Source: Plazaster borealis (lineage: Eukaryota; Echinodermata; Asteroidea; Forcipulatida; Labidiasteridae). Taken from it: 64,000 nt of DNA. This document shows positions 35,001 through 47,859 of this stretch, in pieces. Positions within the stretch are counted from its first letter, which is position 1. The number at the start of each line of letters is the position of its first letter. Both the position numbers and the translations under genes were made by a program. The stretch covers positions 15,458,135 to 15,522,134 of the forward strand of contig CM037462.1 in the NCBI GenBank assembly GCA_021014325.1, given 5' to 3'. Under the pieces are notes generated by a model. It saw only the letters and a list, made by a program, of their open reading frames with translations. It had not been told where the DNA came from and searched no databases.

Positions 35001-38000
35001 TAAACCATGAAAATTATAGCACCTTCAAAACATGGTTTACAAATTAATCATGGTTTATAAACCATGATTTTTGAACACACGGTTTTTATGGTTTATAAAC
35101 CATGATTTGTAAACCATGTTTTGAAGGTGCTATAATTTTCATGGTTTATAAACCATGTTTAGAAGGTGTTAAATTTCCATGGTTTATAACCATGATTTGT
35201 AAACCATGATGCTAGAAAATTTATGGTTCATAAACCACGTTTTGAAGGTGCTTAAAAATTCTTGGTTTATAAACCATGTTTTGAAAAGTGCTTAAAATGT
35301 CATGGTTAATAAACCATGTTTTTAAGGTGCTTAAAATGTCATGGTTTATAAACCATGTTTTTAAGGTGCTTTGAATTTCATGGTTTACAAATCATGGTTT
35401 ATAAACCATATTTTGAAGGTGTTCGAATTTTCATGGTTTATAAACCATGTTTTATGATGGCTCAGTTTTCATGGTTTATAAACCATGATTTGTAAATCAT
35501 TATGCTAGAAAATTTATGGTTTATTAACCACGTTTTGAAGGTGCTTAAAATTTCTTGGTTTATAAACCATGTTTTGAAACGTGCTTAAAATTTCTTGGTT
35601 TATAAACCACGTTTTAAGGTGCTTAAAATTTCATGGTTTACAAACCATGTTTTTACGGTGCTTACAATTTCATGGTTTACAAATCATGGTTTATAAACCA
35701 TGTTTTGAGGCTTCAGTTTTACATGGTTTATAAACCATAATTTATAAGCTTTGATTGTATATTCATGGTATGTAAACCAAAAAAAAAATTGACAGCAATT
35801 TCTATGGTTTACATCCAATTGTTACAAACCATGGTTAAAACAATGTCAAAAAAACGCTAAACATTTAATTGACAAACGGCGCCCCATACATTGTTGACAG
35901 GCAGCCACGCTTGCCAAGTGACAAATACAACGGCTGTTTGAGTATGCACAACTCAAATATTCACCCTCCGTGCAAATACATGGGCTTAAACAATGTTGCT
36001 ATCTAAGCAGCCGTTGGCTTAACAACAACGGAAGAGGCTAAGAGGTTTCAGGTTTTACGGTGAAAATCTTTCGAAAATGGTATTAGTCTAATTTCTATCT
36101 CAGTTTATGGTAAGTTGTGGATTATTTTCAACATTAAAAGTGATATTAGAATTAGTCCCTCGAGGTGGTTCGGCAATGTAGCTGGCTCATGTCCTACCAG
36201 CTTCATGTCAATTTTCTTGAACTATAGGCCTAGAATTTCTCATTAAACGATTGTGGTTTTTAAATTTGATGTCTACTATAAACGCTCTATAACGAACAAA
36301 TTCAAGCCGTAGGCCTACCCAATTAGAGTGAGTTACGGCTGGGAAAACTAAGAAGATCCGTGTTCAAATTCGAAATTTGCGTACTTTTCTAATGTGAATT
36401 ACATTTCTTAAAATACACTGGTGCCATATCAATCTAAAATATTGTCATGGTCAGGTTCAGAGGTGTTTTTTGTGTTTTTGTGGTGTGTTTTGGGTGGTTT
36501 TTGTTGGTGTTTTTGTTGGTGTTTTTTGGGGGGAGGGGTATGGAGACGGATACTTGAGCGTTGCTAGAAAGCGGGGGGGGGGGTTACAGAAAAAACGAAT
36601 GTTAAACATTTCTTACCACGTAATTATCGTTGGCAAATGAATCTATAAACATTGCAGCTGAGTTTATAAAACACAATAACACAAACAACCAAAATGCACT
36701 GATGACATTGTAGCCTTGCAGAGGAATATAAATGAGTCTGCCGAGAAAGTTTCCAACACCACCTGCAGTTGACAACAGAGCTGCTGCAGAGAGAAGTACA
36801 CCTCTGGACACGGCATGAGGCACTAGAAATACCATCCAAGCAGCAGAAGATGTGCCTTTTAGGAAACAAATAACAATTTGAAGAAGTACCCTGGGTTTCT
36901 CAAGGACGACGTTCAAGGAAAGCCAGGAAGCAACTTCTCTCAGCCGATTACGAAAACCTGGTTCATTTTTGTCATTTATTACTTGGTCCGTGTCTGTTGT
37001 GTTTAACTTCGAATACTTCTGGAATTGTTGATTATTCAGCGCACCAAACACAGTCACGTGGAACATAACAGCAGCCATGATCATCAAGGTTCCACGCCAG
37101 CCATAGACTCCGAGAAGAAAATCGACTATCGGTGGGAAAGCCATTACACCGAATGACCCACCTAGAAATGCTATGGCGTACATGACTGGAAAATGATCAG
37201 ATGGTGACGATACCAGTGCAACTACCTGTGGCATGTAGGAAAGACCCATACCAACACCTGTCAGAGGTGGTAAAAATACATGTATTACATTCACGGGATT
37301 GTTAATGTTTTCTTTTTGTACGGAACAAGCAGGGTTGGAGAACAGGGATCTCCAATAGGATTCAAGGATCTTGTCAAACGTCTTTGAGAAGTCTCAATCC
37401 CTTTAAAATAGAATGAGCACTTTGATAAGGCGAGTGGTCCAGTTAGCAATAACGCCAGGACCGAGTTCAACATGGATCAGTTAGCAATCGAGCCAGGACC
37501 GAGTAAATGTTCGACGTGGTCTAGTTAGCAATAAAGGACCGGGTAAATGTTACACGTCAGTTAGCAATTGAGCTAGGACGGGTAAATTTTACTTGTGTTC
37601 CAGCTAGCATTAGAGCCAGGACGAGTAAATGTTCCACGTGGTCCAGTTAGCAATAAAGACAGGATTGGGTAAATGTTCCACGTGGTCCAGTTAGCAATAG
37701 AGCCAGGACCATGTAAATGTTCCACGTGGTCCAGTTAGCAATCGAGCCAGGACCGAGTAAATGTTCCACGTGGTCCAGTTAGCAATAAAGGACCGGGTAA
37801 ATGTTACACGTCAGTTAGCAATTGAGCTAGGACGGGTAAATTTTACTTGTGTTCCAGCTAGCATTAGAGCCAGGACGAGTAAATGTTCCACGTGGTCCAG
37901 TTAGCAATAGAGCCAGGACCGTGTAAATGTTCCACGTGGTCCAGTAAGTAATTGAGCCAGGATCGGGAAAATGTTCCACATGGTCCAGTTAGCAATAGTG

Positions 38001-40536
38001 CCAGGACCGGATAAATGTTCCACGTGGTCCAGTTAGCAATAGTGCCAGGACCGAGTAAATGTTCCACGTGGTCCAGTTAGCAATAGAGCCAGGACCGAGT
38101 AATTGTTCCACGTGGTCCAGTTAGCAATAGAGCCAGGACCGTACTGTAAATGCTCCACGCGGTCCAGTTAGCATCAGAGCCAGCCGTTGCTTTTACCAAA
38201 CCCTTCCTAACTAAGGATTAATCTTAGGACTTAGGACGAGTCCCAGCCTTGCACTGTAACATGTAAACCTTAAGATTAATCCTATGTTAGGACGAGTTAC
38301 TCGTCCTAACTCGAGATAGGATTAATCCTAGCGTTTCGTGAAATCGGCTGCAGGACCAAGTAAATGTTCCACGTGGTCAGTTAGCAATAGAGCCAGGACC
38401 GGGTAAATGTTCCACGTGGTCCAGTTAGCAATAGAACCAGGAGGAGTAGTGTTCCACGTGGTCCAGTTAGCAATAGAGCCAAGATCGGGTAAATGTTCCA
38501 CATGGACCAGTTAGCAATCGAGCCAGGACCGAGTAAATGTTCCACGTGGTCCAGTTAGCAATAGAGCCAGGACCGAGTAAATGTTCCACGTGGTCCAGTT
38601 AGCAATAGAGCCAGGACCGAGTAAATGTTCCACGTGGTCCAGTTAGCAATAGAGCCAGGACCGGGTAAATGTTCCACGTGGTCCAGTTAACAATAGAGCC
38701 AGGACCGGGTAAATGTTCCAGTTAGCAATTGAAACAGGACCGAGTAAATGTTCCACGTGGTCCAGTTAGCAATAGAGCCAGGACCGGGTAAATGTTCCAC
38801 GTGGTCCAGTTAGCAATAGAGCCAGGACCGGGTAAATGTTCCACGTGGTCCAGTTAGCAATAGAGCCAGGACCGAGTAAATGTTCCACGTGGTCCAGTTA
38901 GCAATATAGAGCCAGGACCGTGTAAATGTTCCACGTGGTCCTGTAAGTAATTGAGCCAGGATCGGGAAAATGTTCCACATTGTCCAGTTAGCAATAGTGC
39001 CAGGACCGAGTAAATGTTCCACGTGGTCCAGTTAGCAATAGAGCCAGGATCGGATAAATGTTCCACGTGGTACAGTTAGCAATAGAGCCAGGACCGGGTA
39101 AATGTTCCACGTGGTCCAGTTAGCAATAGAGCCAGGACCGAGTAAATGGTCCACGTGCTTCAGCAATACGGCCAGGACCGGGTTAATTTTGTAATTGTCA
39201 AGATACTTTTCCTGTTTGGTGGTGAAATGGGGGGGGGGGGGGTCATTAAATGTAATAAAGATGTAACTTTACTTTCAAAAATATCATAAACGTGGAAAAC
39301 TGTAATAACAATATACTTCCATTACTTCCAAAATCAAGAAATTGGTTTGTACCTACATGCTGTATGATGTATAGTATACACAGGTGCAGTGAAGTCAGGC
39401 AACGGTAACGTGCAGAGTTTACATTATTGAAAGTAATCCTTGCTGACATATCAATTAATAATAATGACAGTTTATGTAAATAATTAATATAGCAAAATGT
39501 TGTAATACGTGCGAGACTTTGGCACGGTCTAGGGTGGATGAATGACCAAGTGTTTATGGAGTACAGCTGAGCGACGGGGTTAAACGTCATTTCTTTATAT
39601 TTTACGTTCGGCTCTAAGTGGTAGCGGTCACACCATTAAACCTCTTTGACAGCCCTAAAATATTCAGTAGAATCATTGACTAAGAAGCCGCTGATAATCG
39701 GACTGTATCGTCCACATACTTAAGTTGACACTTACCTGTTGTTATTCCCAATGTGATTGTTAACTGGAAGATGTTCCGAGTGAACGCACTGGCAAAGTAT
39801 CCAGCAAAAAGTAAGAACCCTCCGGTCATTATACACACCCGGCTGCCATGTCGCTTTGCAAGATTTCCTGTGACTGGTGCTGTTATTATAGTTCAGAAAA
39901 AGAAACAAAGCAAATAAAGATAATTAAACCCTTTATCATGAACAAGAAATCAATTTAATGGAAAATGAAACGGGTTAATCCCATACAACATTAAAATCCC
40001 TGTACCAAGAAAGAGACATACAAATTTCATCATCAAAACCATTAATCGTTAACTTATCAATATAATATAAAACAAAACAAATGTTTTGAAATCAAATTAT
40101 ATTATTTTGTATTCTTAAGCTTGATTTTCCCACATAATGTAGAAGGAACTGTGCCTTTGATGTTACAATTCATGAGAAATATACGCTTACTTTTCCACAT
40201 AAACATGTAAGCCTACTTTTAATAAAACGTCAACAGATTTTACCTCATTTTCTTCCTAATAAAAAATTGATAGCGACAAAAATGGAGTATTTGTAAACCT
40301 AAAGCTCAATCCTGGCTCAGTACACTTTCCTGTCCATGTGGAATTAGTATGAGTGACTTACCAATGATAAAACCAATACTGTTTGACATGCCGATTACAG
40401 TCCCCAGTTCAGCTGCACTGCACTCTAGAGAATCCATCATGGGGTTGAATAAAACACCGAACGATTTAAGAGATCCCATCTCCAAGAAAACTATCATGAA
40501 TGATGTAAATGTAAGGAGACAGCTTGAAGTCATCAT
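32059..40536 (-). CDS. MCT-like transporter (SLC16 family, MFS), copy A, five exons, intact
   Basis: Exons 40536-40362, 39879-39736, 37257-36617, 32707-32542 and 32168-32059. All junctions are GT-AG and in phase, total 1236 bases, 411 residues plus stop. The layout is that of the major facilitator superfamily: TM1 in exon 1, APVTGNLAKRHGSR as the TM2-TM3 loop, TM4-TM5 with YGWRG (158-162), a polar cytoplasmic loop about 175-215, then the second six-helix half. GGVGNFLGRL places an Arg at residue 280 in TM8, where MCTs have a substrate-binding Arg. GLFYDLTQSYDLAF before TM12 matches the family's GxLYDxTxSY block. Family members move monocarboxylates or related acids across the plasma membrane; the substrate here cannot be told. 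The C-terminal tail is very short. The start is the first of two adjacent ATGs. Confidence 0.85.
34257..35887. mobile_element. 1.63-kb giant palindrome built of ATGGTTTATAAACCAT repeats, 8-bp TSD
   Basis: TSD ACATTGTT at 34249-34256 and 35888-35895. Ends ATGGGGCGCCGTTTGTCAAT and ATTGACAAACGGCGCCCCAT. Both arms, about 800 bp each, mirror each other around 35070, and each consists of many small palindromes ATGGTTTATAAACCAT spaced by AAATTTTAAGCACCTT-like linkers. MCT copy B has the empty site with one ACATTGTT (46529-46536). It lies in intron 3 of copy A. Confidence 0.9.
35896..36616. other. Intron 3 of MCT copy A, right part
   Basis: Homologous to copy B 46537-47022 until about 36240, then divergent, ending in a TTTTGGTGTTTTTG-rich and poly-G stretch (36470-36585). 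Confidence 0.5.
37430..39190. repeat. 44-bp CACGTG satellite, array A (intron 2 of MCT copy A)
   Basis: About 40 units of 44 bp, each close to GTTCCACGTGGTCCAGTTAG followed by CAATAGAGCCAGGACCGAGT and AAAT. Most units keep the palindrome CCACGTGG. Some units are shortened or lack the first part. A degenerate variant ACACGTCAGTTAGCAATTGAG marks two places (37553 and 37806), indicating a larger duplicated block. Confidence 0.95.
38180..38352. mobile_element. Small MITE inside satellite array A
   Basis: Interrupts the 44-bp array between GAGCCAG and GCAGGACC. Has AAGGATTAATCTTAGGA, its inverse TTAAGATTAATCCTA, and GAGTTACTCGTCCTAACTCG, and ends with GTTTCGTGAAATCGGC. A distant relative is at 55376-55510. 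Confidence 0.65.
39191..39735. other. Intron 2 of MCT copy A, right part
   Basis: A poly-G run at 39229-39242, then AT-rich sequence, with no exon or repeat recognised. Confidence 0.5.
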
Positions 40537-41000
40537 TTTGAATGAAGGTTTCACCTCAATAAATCAGAGTTTAAAAACAGCTACGTATCCAAGGTTCTCA
40601 GCCGTTCGCGAGGGCGCCCGGTTTATTTTTGACTTGTCCCCTTAGCGAAGAGGAAAAACTAGTTGGCCGATAATCCACCATTGGTTCGCCGGCTGTTTTC
40701 AATCGCGGCCCTACATTCACAGCTTCTTCCCTTTACAATATTTGTTATACTACAATATTTGTCATACTACAATAAACATACACTATGAAGTGACCTATTT
40801 AATCTAGTGACCCGGTCGCCTATGTTAAAAGGCTGACGGAGTTGTGTTTCAAAAAGCGCACAACAGGCAAAACATGACAGCACACAAGAGCGCAAGAGCG
40901 CTCCCTGTTGATTCTGCCGCAACTGAGCAGGAAAAAATATCGCCTCCGCGGCTCCGTTTGATATTGGAAACACCGTGCAAAATGTACACTGCTCCAAAAA
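40537..41000 (-). promoter_or_regulatory. Upstream region of MCT copy A, promoter candidate
   Basis: About 430 bp upstream of the start codon are conserved in a detached copy at 63429-64000 (shared CGCCCGGTTTATTTTTGACT, CTTGTCCCCTTAGCGAAGAG and AACATGACAGCACACAAGAG). Conservation outside exons suggests the 5' UTR and promoter. No TATA box was recognised at a firm position. Confidence 0.45.
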
Positions 41001-41086
41001 TTGATGATGGAGCTCAAGCTGAAGTTGCTATTTTGTTTCGTTTATATTATATGGGCGACCCTGCCAGGATAACGGCGCGAACCTGT

Positions 41087-41219
41087 TACATAATTGGCTT
41101 ATATGGTCGAGACCCGCCAGGTTTTCTATTAATTCAACAAGGTTTTTAAATGTTTAATTGCATTTTCTTGTTACATAATTGGCTTATATGGTCGAGACCC
41201 GCCGGGTTTTCTATTAATT
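41087..41219. repeat. Direct repeat, two copies of about 47 bp
   Basis: ACATAATTGGCTTATATGGT with GAGACCCGCC(A/G)GGTTTTC occurs at 41089 and again at 41175. It lies between the two MCT copies. Confidence 0.9.
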
Positions 41220-41731
41220 TCCTTTTATTTGAGAGTCCATTATTTTATACTCTCATTTAATGTACACAATACAGCGTTTTATCGCCCTTCCCTTCATTTG
41301 TAGCCGGGATAAGAATAAACCTTCATTTTTACAAGCAATATACCAGCGTATCCCTTGTAAATTCATTATGTCTCAGCACAGAGTGCGCTAGCCGCATTCA
41401 AAACTGCTACATATATTTTTTAATTTTTTGACGCGCACATTTCACTATACACGTACATGTACAAGAATACAATGATTTCAATGCTGCAGAAATATAAAAG
41501 GCAACATTCAGGAGTTTTCAAAGCTTACCACCCTTGTAACACATTGATCTTTATTAGAATTGTTAGTAATTTTTGAAATTCATAGAGTGTACAAATTTAA
41601 ATTTGCCATAGTACCGATAACTCTATCCAATACAGCAATTGTAGTCATGGTTTCGACCATTGCCCAATTAAACTACCAATAAAAGCCGGCATTGTTGTAA
41701 TTACTATCAACTTCACTGTCCAGATTAGTTT

Positions 41732-43384
41732 TTTAGGGAATATTGTCAACTCACCTAATCCAGTAGTTAAAGTGCCAGTACTCCTTTGGTGCAGCCAATT
41801 GGGTCACAACTCGTGACGTGTATATAATCCCAAAGATGGTTTGAGAATGTTCACAATGTTATTTACAGATGAAGATGGTGTAGATATAAACAATGATGAT
41901 GATGATTATAAAAGAAGCTTGGAGTTGTTGGAGTGGTGGAGGAAAATTCCCTGCTCTTGGGGAGTCCAAAAATAAAGCTCCAAAGTATGATCCAAAGCTT
42001 ACAGTGATGACTTTTGCAACTCTCGATAACAAACAGAACTCAATACTTCACTAAAGAATACACATGTGCATGAAGCATGGTCTTTGGTATTAAACCACTG
42101 TACACTGTAATACAATGTAACCTTTGTGTGACTAAAACTAAAGGGGTCACGAAGGTTAGAGTTTCTATGGTACGCCTGATGGTGCAACACAAGTTAACTA
42201 TTGTGGCGGGCACAGACCGTTATCCAGTCTATGATTATTAACTCGGACCCTTTCCCTTGCTAGCTCAAGTTAAAGTCACTAAGCGGACTTAAGGCTGAGT
42301 GACGAGATTCGTTTGGGAGGAAGTATACCGCCCGATTATAAAAGATTGTACACCTCTCTGTCAGAGTACACACAGTTCCCTAAAATAATCACACAAATAG
42401 GACACAGTTTAACAATGACCTTGACCTCAAAAGTAATTTATTGACATTCACCTTCAACTCCAGAAGTTGGGCAAAATAACCTAGCCTGTAAGCACTTAGA
42501 ATGTGAGACCCCAAATTATCTACAAGTCATGTAAACAACTACCTAGCAATACTCAATACCAGTGAAAGGCAACACATACACAGAGCACCACGCCGCGGTT
42601 GCACGCCTAGCCCAGCGCAACACCAGCTGCCTTGGGCCTTGAGCACACAGCTCGGTCCCGGCAACAACACACGACCCGCTCCGCTACACAGCCCTCCCAG
42701 AATCCAGTAGTTGTCTGCCTCGCACACAGCGACGGCAACCATTGGGTCGTTGCACTTAACCCAGTTCAACTACACCGCAGTACAGCTAGCTCCGGCTGAT
42801 CGTCTTGTGTATTTATCACGACGATCGCCTGCACGCGCACAGCCTTAAATAACGCTGCCTAAAATGCACAAATACCGCCAAAATTCACACAGAAAGTAAC
42901 ACACTCACGTCTCTGTTCTAATCTTCTTCCCCACAGGCTCCTTTTACCCTCAATATTACTCCCAATTTACACAAAGTAATGAATAACTCTCATATACTTA
43001 CTATACTTGCTGCACTCAAATTTCTGGAACAAGTCCCTCCCTGCAACCCAAAACAGCAGCTTTTTATCACGCTTTCCTGAAAGCCATGTGCACGCCCAAC
43101 AGCGCACAATATCTTACATAAACTCAACTAACTTCTTAAAAGTTACGGGCAACTAGCCCAACTGAACTACAACTACCGCACCAATCAGAGTTCACCTGAC
43201 TTCTCGTGGCGGGAACTTGCACCTTGCACCAACCCTATTGGTGCAAGCTGAACACATGACTGATGACGTCGTTCACATATCACGTGCGACGTCACATGAC
43301 GAATTCAACTCATGCAATTTCATCACACTATGTACAAGTCAGTATGGCATGCCTGATGGTGCACAAATATATACATGTCGCTAC
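41732..43384. mobile_element. 1.65-kb insertion in the 3' flank of MCT copy B
   Basis: Copy A reads CAGATTAGTTTCAAACC uninterrupted at about 31592. In copy B the same sequence is split, with AGTTT repeated at 41727-41731 and 43385-43389. A 4-5 bp TSD fits an LTR element or solo LTR, but the ends (TTTAGGGAATATTG and ATGTCGCTAC) do not show the usual TG...CA. No protein domain found. Confidence 0.6.
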
Positions 43385-46024
43385 AGTTTCAAACCATTGT
43401 CAAGTGCTTTCTGAACCGTCAAAAAGTTTGGCGAACAAAAGCAAAACAATAAGGCTTTAAACCGTTACATTTAACTGTGTTCGAATCATCGACACCAAGC
43501 AGTAAACTGTCTTTGCTTTGATTTTGGATGCTCACAATTTGAACAAAATCAGTTGTCTGACAATGTTTGATTGTTAAAGTCGTTCCCGAAATCAACTGTT
43601 TGCATGGTGTATGAGCGCAGCAAAGGAGCATGAAACTTCCCTTCCCACCTACCATTCCAACATCCACAAAAGATTGCTTTCAACAATTAAATAAACCAAT
43701 TAGACTAAATTCAAATATTCAGAGCAAAATTTGTGACTATCGAAAACCCCCAAAACAAACAGTAATGAAAGCAACATATCTTTTGAACATACATTGTAAA
43801 TAAATGCACACAGTATTTCGAGCAATTTGGTAATCAATGGTGGTATCCACTAACATGGAATAAAGCGGTCCATCAGCATCAGCAGCATGGTTACAAAGTT
43901 GACAAATCCAAGGCTGACGAAGGCTAGGTCGTAACTTTGTGTCAGGTCGTAAAACAACCCTGCAACGAGATCAAACAATGGACAGCAAATACAAGAAATA
44001 TCAGTCCTGGGTTTTAATTTAAAAAAAAACATTTTTTTCTAGAAGGAATCAGTTGTAAACTTTTAAAGGCTACGATACCGCACAGTGGTGTTACCATGGT
44101 TACTACGTTTCGTTGAGCCTGAGACAAGGGCAAAGGTTGGGGCCCCTTCATTTAACTTGAAATATTAGCACTATTTGAGATATTAGCAAAATCAATAGTT
44201 TCAAATATGAGTCACAATCCGAAGATGCAGTTAGATTTCAAGTTGGGTATCATCCTCGTACTAGAAATCACTACGGCACTGTGCAGCCACATCAGAATTA
44301 CTTTCATGTTGTAGTAAACCTTACCTGCTACAAAACTTCCGCCGATTTCTCCAAGCCCGTAGAAACAATCGCCTAAAATACACCAATCAACTAGAATACT
44401 TTCGCCGTACATTTCTTTAATCACTAGCGTCGATAGTATGTTTATGATTCCAATAGCACCACCGTTGACACAAGACAAAGACATCAGGACCTACCGTAAG
44501 TAACAACAAATATTTCTTTGGTCAAACGCCGTTTTGAATAACATGAAAGAAGCATACGAGCACATCAGTACACATGATAGTCCATGAGCCAACAGGGGCT
44601 GAAATTTCACTTATTATTGAAACCAACTCGATGGGCTAATTCTTATATCCATTTTCTTGTTGCAAATAATCCTCAACTTACCATAACCTGAATATTAGAT
44701 TAAAGTTTTCGAAAGATTTTCACCGTGAAATCTGAAACCTCTTAGCCTCTTCCGTTGTTTAACAACGGCCGTTTAGAAAGTAACATTTTTAAGCTTTGTA
44801 TTTGCACGGAGAGTGAATATTTGAGTTGTGCATACTGGCAAGCATGCTGCCTGTCAACATTGAATGTTTCTCTTTGTCAGAGTGCTGCTGTACCTTTTCA
44901 AAGAAAGTCATCAAGGGGAAGTAATTTGTATAAGTGACATTTTGTTGAAAAATGCCTTTGTTGTTATATAACATTGCCTTTGATATATCAGTTGTTTGTT
45001 AAGTTCCGAGAAGGTTGGTTGTAGGTTTATTCTATCATATTTAGTAGGCCATTACTTGAGCATGCAGCACCGGTATGGTGCCCGGCCTTGTCCAATCACC
45101 AAGACACTTTGGAAGGGGTTCATAATATGCGCCTGTTTTTGTCTAGGTCTTCCTAAAAGGGCTTTAAATATTTCTGACAAAGAAAAAACTGTTATCCAGT
45201 CCGATATATAAAGTTGGGAGTTCCATTATAAAATAAACAGGATCCATTCTGGTGCCAGTTTGTTGTTAAATGCTTATAATATAACATATTGTTTGATTTG
45301 CCAACTGCAGCTAATTTTTGTTGTTAACCCTATATAGGCTATAGGCACATGATGTAGTAAAATTTCAACGCAAAAGGGCGAGACCAAATGCTGCTAATCA
45401 CTCTCTTTTGTATCGTTTACCCAGGCAGTAGGATGCGATCCCCTCTAAAGTAAAATATACCATTGTTTTTAGCATTCATTCTTTTACTCATACTTCATCT
45501 ACTGGGTTCCGGGGTTTCCCTGACATAACAAGGAGTTGCGGGGAACTTGTTTTTATTTCCTTTTCTCGTTTAATAGGCTATTTCCACTCAACTATTTATC
45601 CCCCTATGCATTTTAGTGGTTAAAAACAACAATGTTCTAGCGCAATTTGTGTTGTTTTCTTTCCCTGTGTGTGTTGTGATGCAGCGTTAAAAAGCTACAG
45701 GCAATAACAAATGGTAGGGGCACAATGTTCCCCACCCCTCCTGCCATCCCACCCCACCCCCACTCCCGATACAGTCAGTACACAGATCATTTGGTGAAAA
45801 TTCATCTCCCATAATCAGAAAAAAAAACAAACATAAGTTAACCACTCTGTAAAGATCCTGTAACTTTGCTGGGGGAAATAGATCTATTATGCATAAAATC
45901 ATACCAATAATGTGAAATTTCAGCCTCTGGCTCAGGGACTAATATAGAACAAACCTGCACCACAACCTTCTCTAAACTTTACAAACAACTGATATAACAA
46001 ACTTTTTTTATCAAAGTACAGCAG

Positions 46025-46503
46025 TACGGAGCACCTAAAGGGACAGGTAAAATAAAATTTGAAAAGGTAAAAAACATGTTGGATTATTTCATTCCCTTGA
46101 AATATTATTTCGTTCCCTCGAAATATTATTTCGTCCCCTCGAGATATTATTTCATTCCCTCGAACGAAATAACATTTCGAGGGAATGAAATAAGTTATTA
46201 CGTGGGAACGAAATATTATTTCGAGGGGACGAAATAGTATTTCGGGGGAATGAAATAATATTTCGAGGGAATTAAATGATTTTGTTCCCTCGAAATGCTA
46301 TTTCGAGGGGACGAAATCATTTCATGGGAACGAAATAACATTTCGAGGGAACGAAATGATATTTCGAGATAACGAAATAATATTTCGAGATAACGAAATA
46401 ATATTTCGAGATAACGAAATAATATTTCGAGGGAACGAAATAATTTCAACATTTTGTTTACCTTTTCAAATTTTATTTTACCTGTCCCTTTAGGGGCTCC
46501 GTA
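46025..46503. mobile_element. 479-bp MITE rich in CGAAATAATATTTCG palindromes, in intron 3 of MCT copy B
   Basis: Inverted ends TACGGAGCACCTAAAGGGAC and GTCCCTTTAGGGGCTCCGTA extend for about 47 bp with few mismatches. The empty site in copy A reads GTACAGCAGCACTC at 34225. The duplicated target is CAGCAG, or up to GTACAGCAG depending on where the ends are drawn. The interior is a chain of CGAAATNNTATTTCG palindromes and a GAGATAACGAAATAATATTTC tandem run (46368-46430). Confidence 0.85.
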
Positions 46504-46899
46504 CAGCAGCACTCTGACAAAGAGAAACATTGTTGACAGGCAGCCAAGCTTGCCAAGTGACAAATAACGGCTGTTTGAGTATGCACCACTCAAATATTAT
46601 TCACCCTCCGTGCAAATACATGGGCTTAAACAATGTTGCTATCTAAACAGCCGTTGGCTTAACAACAACGGAAGAGGCTAAGAGGTTTCAGGTTTTACGG
46701 TGAAAATCTTTCGAAAATGGTATTAGTCTAATTTCTATCTCAGTTTATAGTAAGTTGTGGATTATTTTCAACATTAAAAGTGATATTAGAATTAGTCCCT
46801 CGAGGTGGTTCGGCAATGTAGCTGGCTCATGTCCTATCAGCTTCATGTCAATTTTCTTGAACTTTAGGCCTAGAATTTCTCATTGAAGAGGTGTTGGTT

Positions 46900-46995
46900 T
46901 TTTTTTTTTTTGGTTTTTTTTTTTTTTTTTGGGGGGGGGGGGTGTTGATGGAGACGGATACTTGAGCGTTGCTAGAAAGCGGGGGGGGGGATTAG
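46900..46995. repeat. Poly-T/poly-G tracts next to exon 3 of MCT copy B
   Basis: T runs of more than ten followed by G runs of ten to fourteen, twice. The equivalent place in copy A has TTTTGTTGGTG-like text. Likely prone to sequencing error. Confidence 0.8.
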
Positions 46996-47859
46996 AGAAA
47001 AATATTCGTAAACCTTTCTTACCACATAATTATCGTTGGCAAATGAATCCATAAACATTGCAGCTGAGGTTATCACACACAGTAACACAAACAACCAAAA
47101 TGCACTGATGACATTGTAGCCTTGCAGAGGAATATAAATGAGTCTGCCGAGAAAGTTTCCAACACCACCTGCAGTTGACAACAGAGCTGCTGCAGAGAAA
47201 GGTATACCTCTTGACACAGCATGAGGTACTAGAAATACCATCCAAGCAGCAGAAGATGTGCCTTTTAGGAAACAAATAACAATTTGAAGAAGTATCCTGG
47301 GTTTCTCAAGGACGACGTTCAAGGAAAGCCAGGAAGCAACTTCCCTCAGCCGATTACGTAAACCTGGTTCATTTTTTCATTTATTACTTGGTCCGTGTCT
47401 GTTGTGTTTAACTTCAAATACTTGTGGACGTGATGATTATTCAGTGCACCAAACACAGTCACGTGGAACATAACAGCAGCCATGATCATCAAGGTTCCAC
47501 GCCAGCCATAGACTCCGAGAAGAAAATCGACTATCGGTGGGAAAGCCATTACACCGAATGACCCACCTAGAAATGCTATGGCGAACATGACTGGAAAATG
47601 AACAGATGGTGACGATACCAGTGCAACAACTACCTGTGGTATGTAGGAAAGACCCATACCAACACCTGTCAGAGGTGGTAAAAAAACATGTATTACATTC
47701 ACGGGATTGTTAATGTTTTCTTTTTATACGGAACAAGCAGGGTTGGAGAAAGCCTTTCTCTATGGAGACAGGGATCTCCAATAGGATTCAAGGATCTTGT
47801 CAACGTCTTTGAGAAGTCTCAATCCCTTTAAAATAGAATGAGTACTTTGATAAGGCGAG

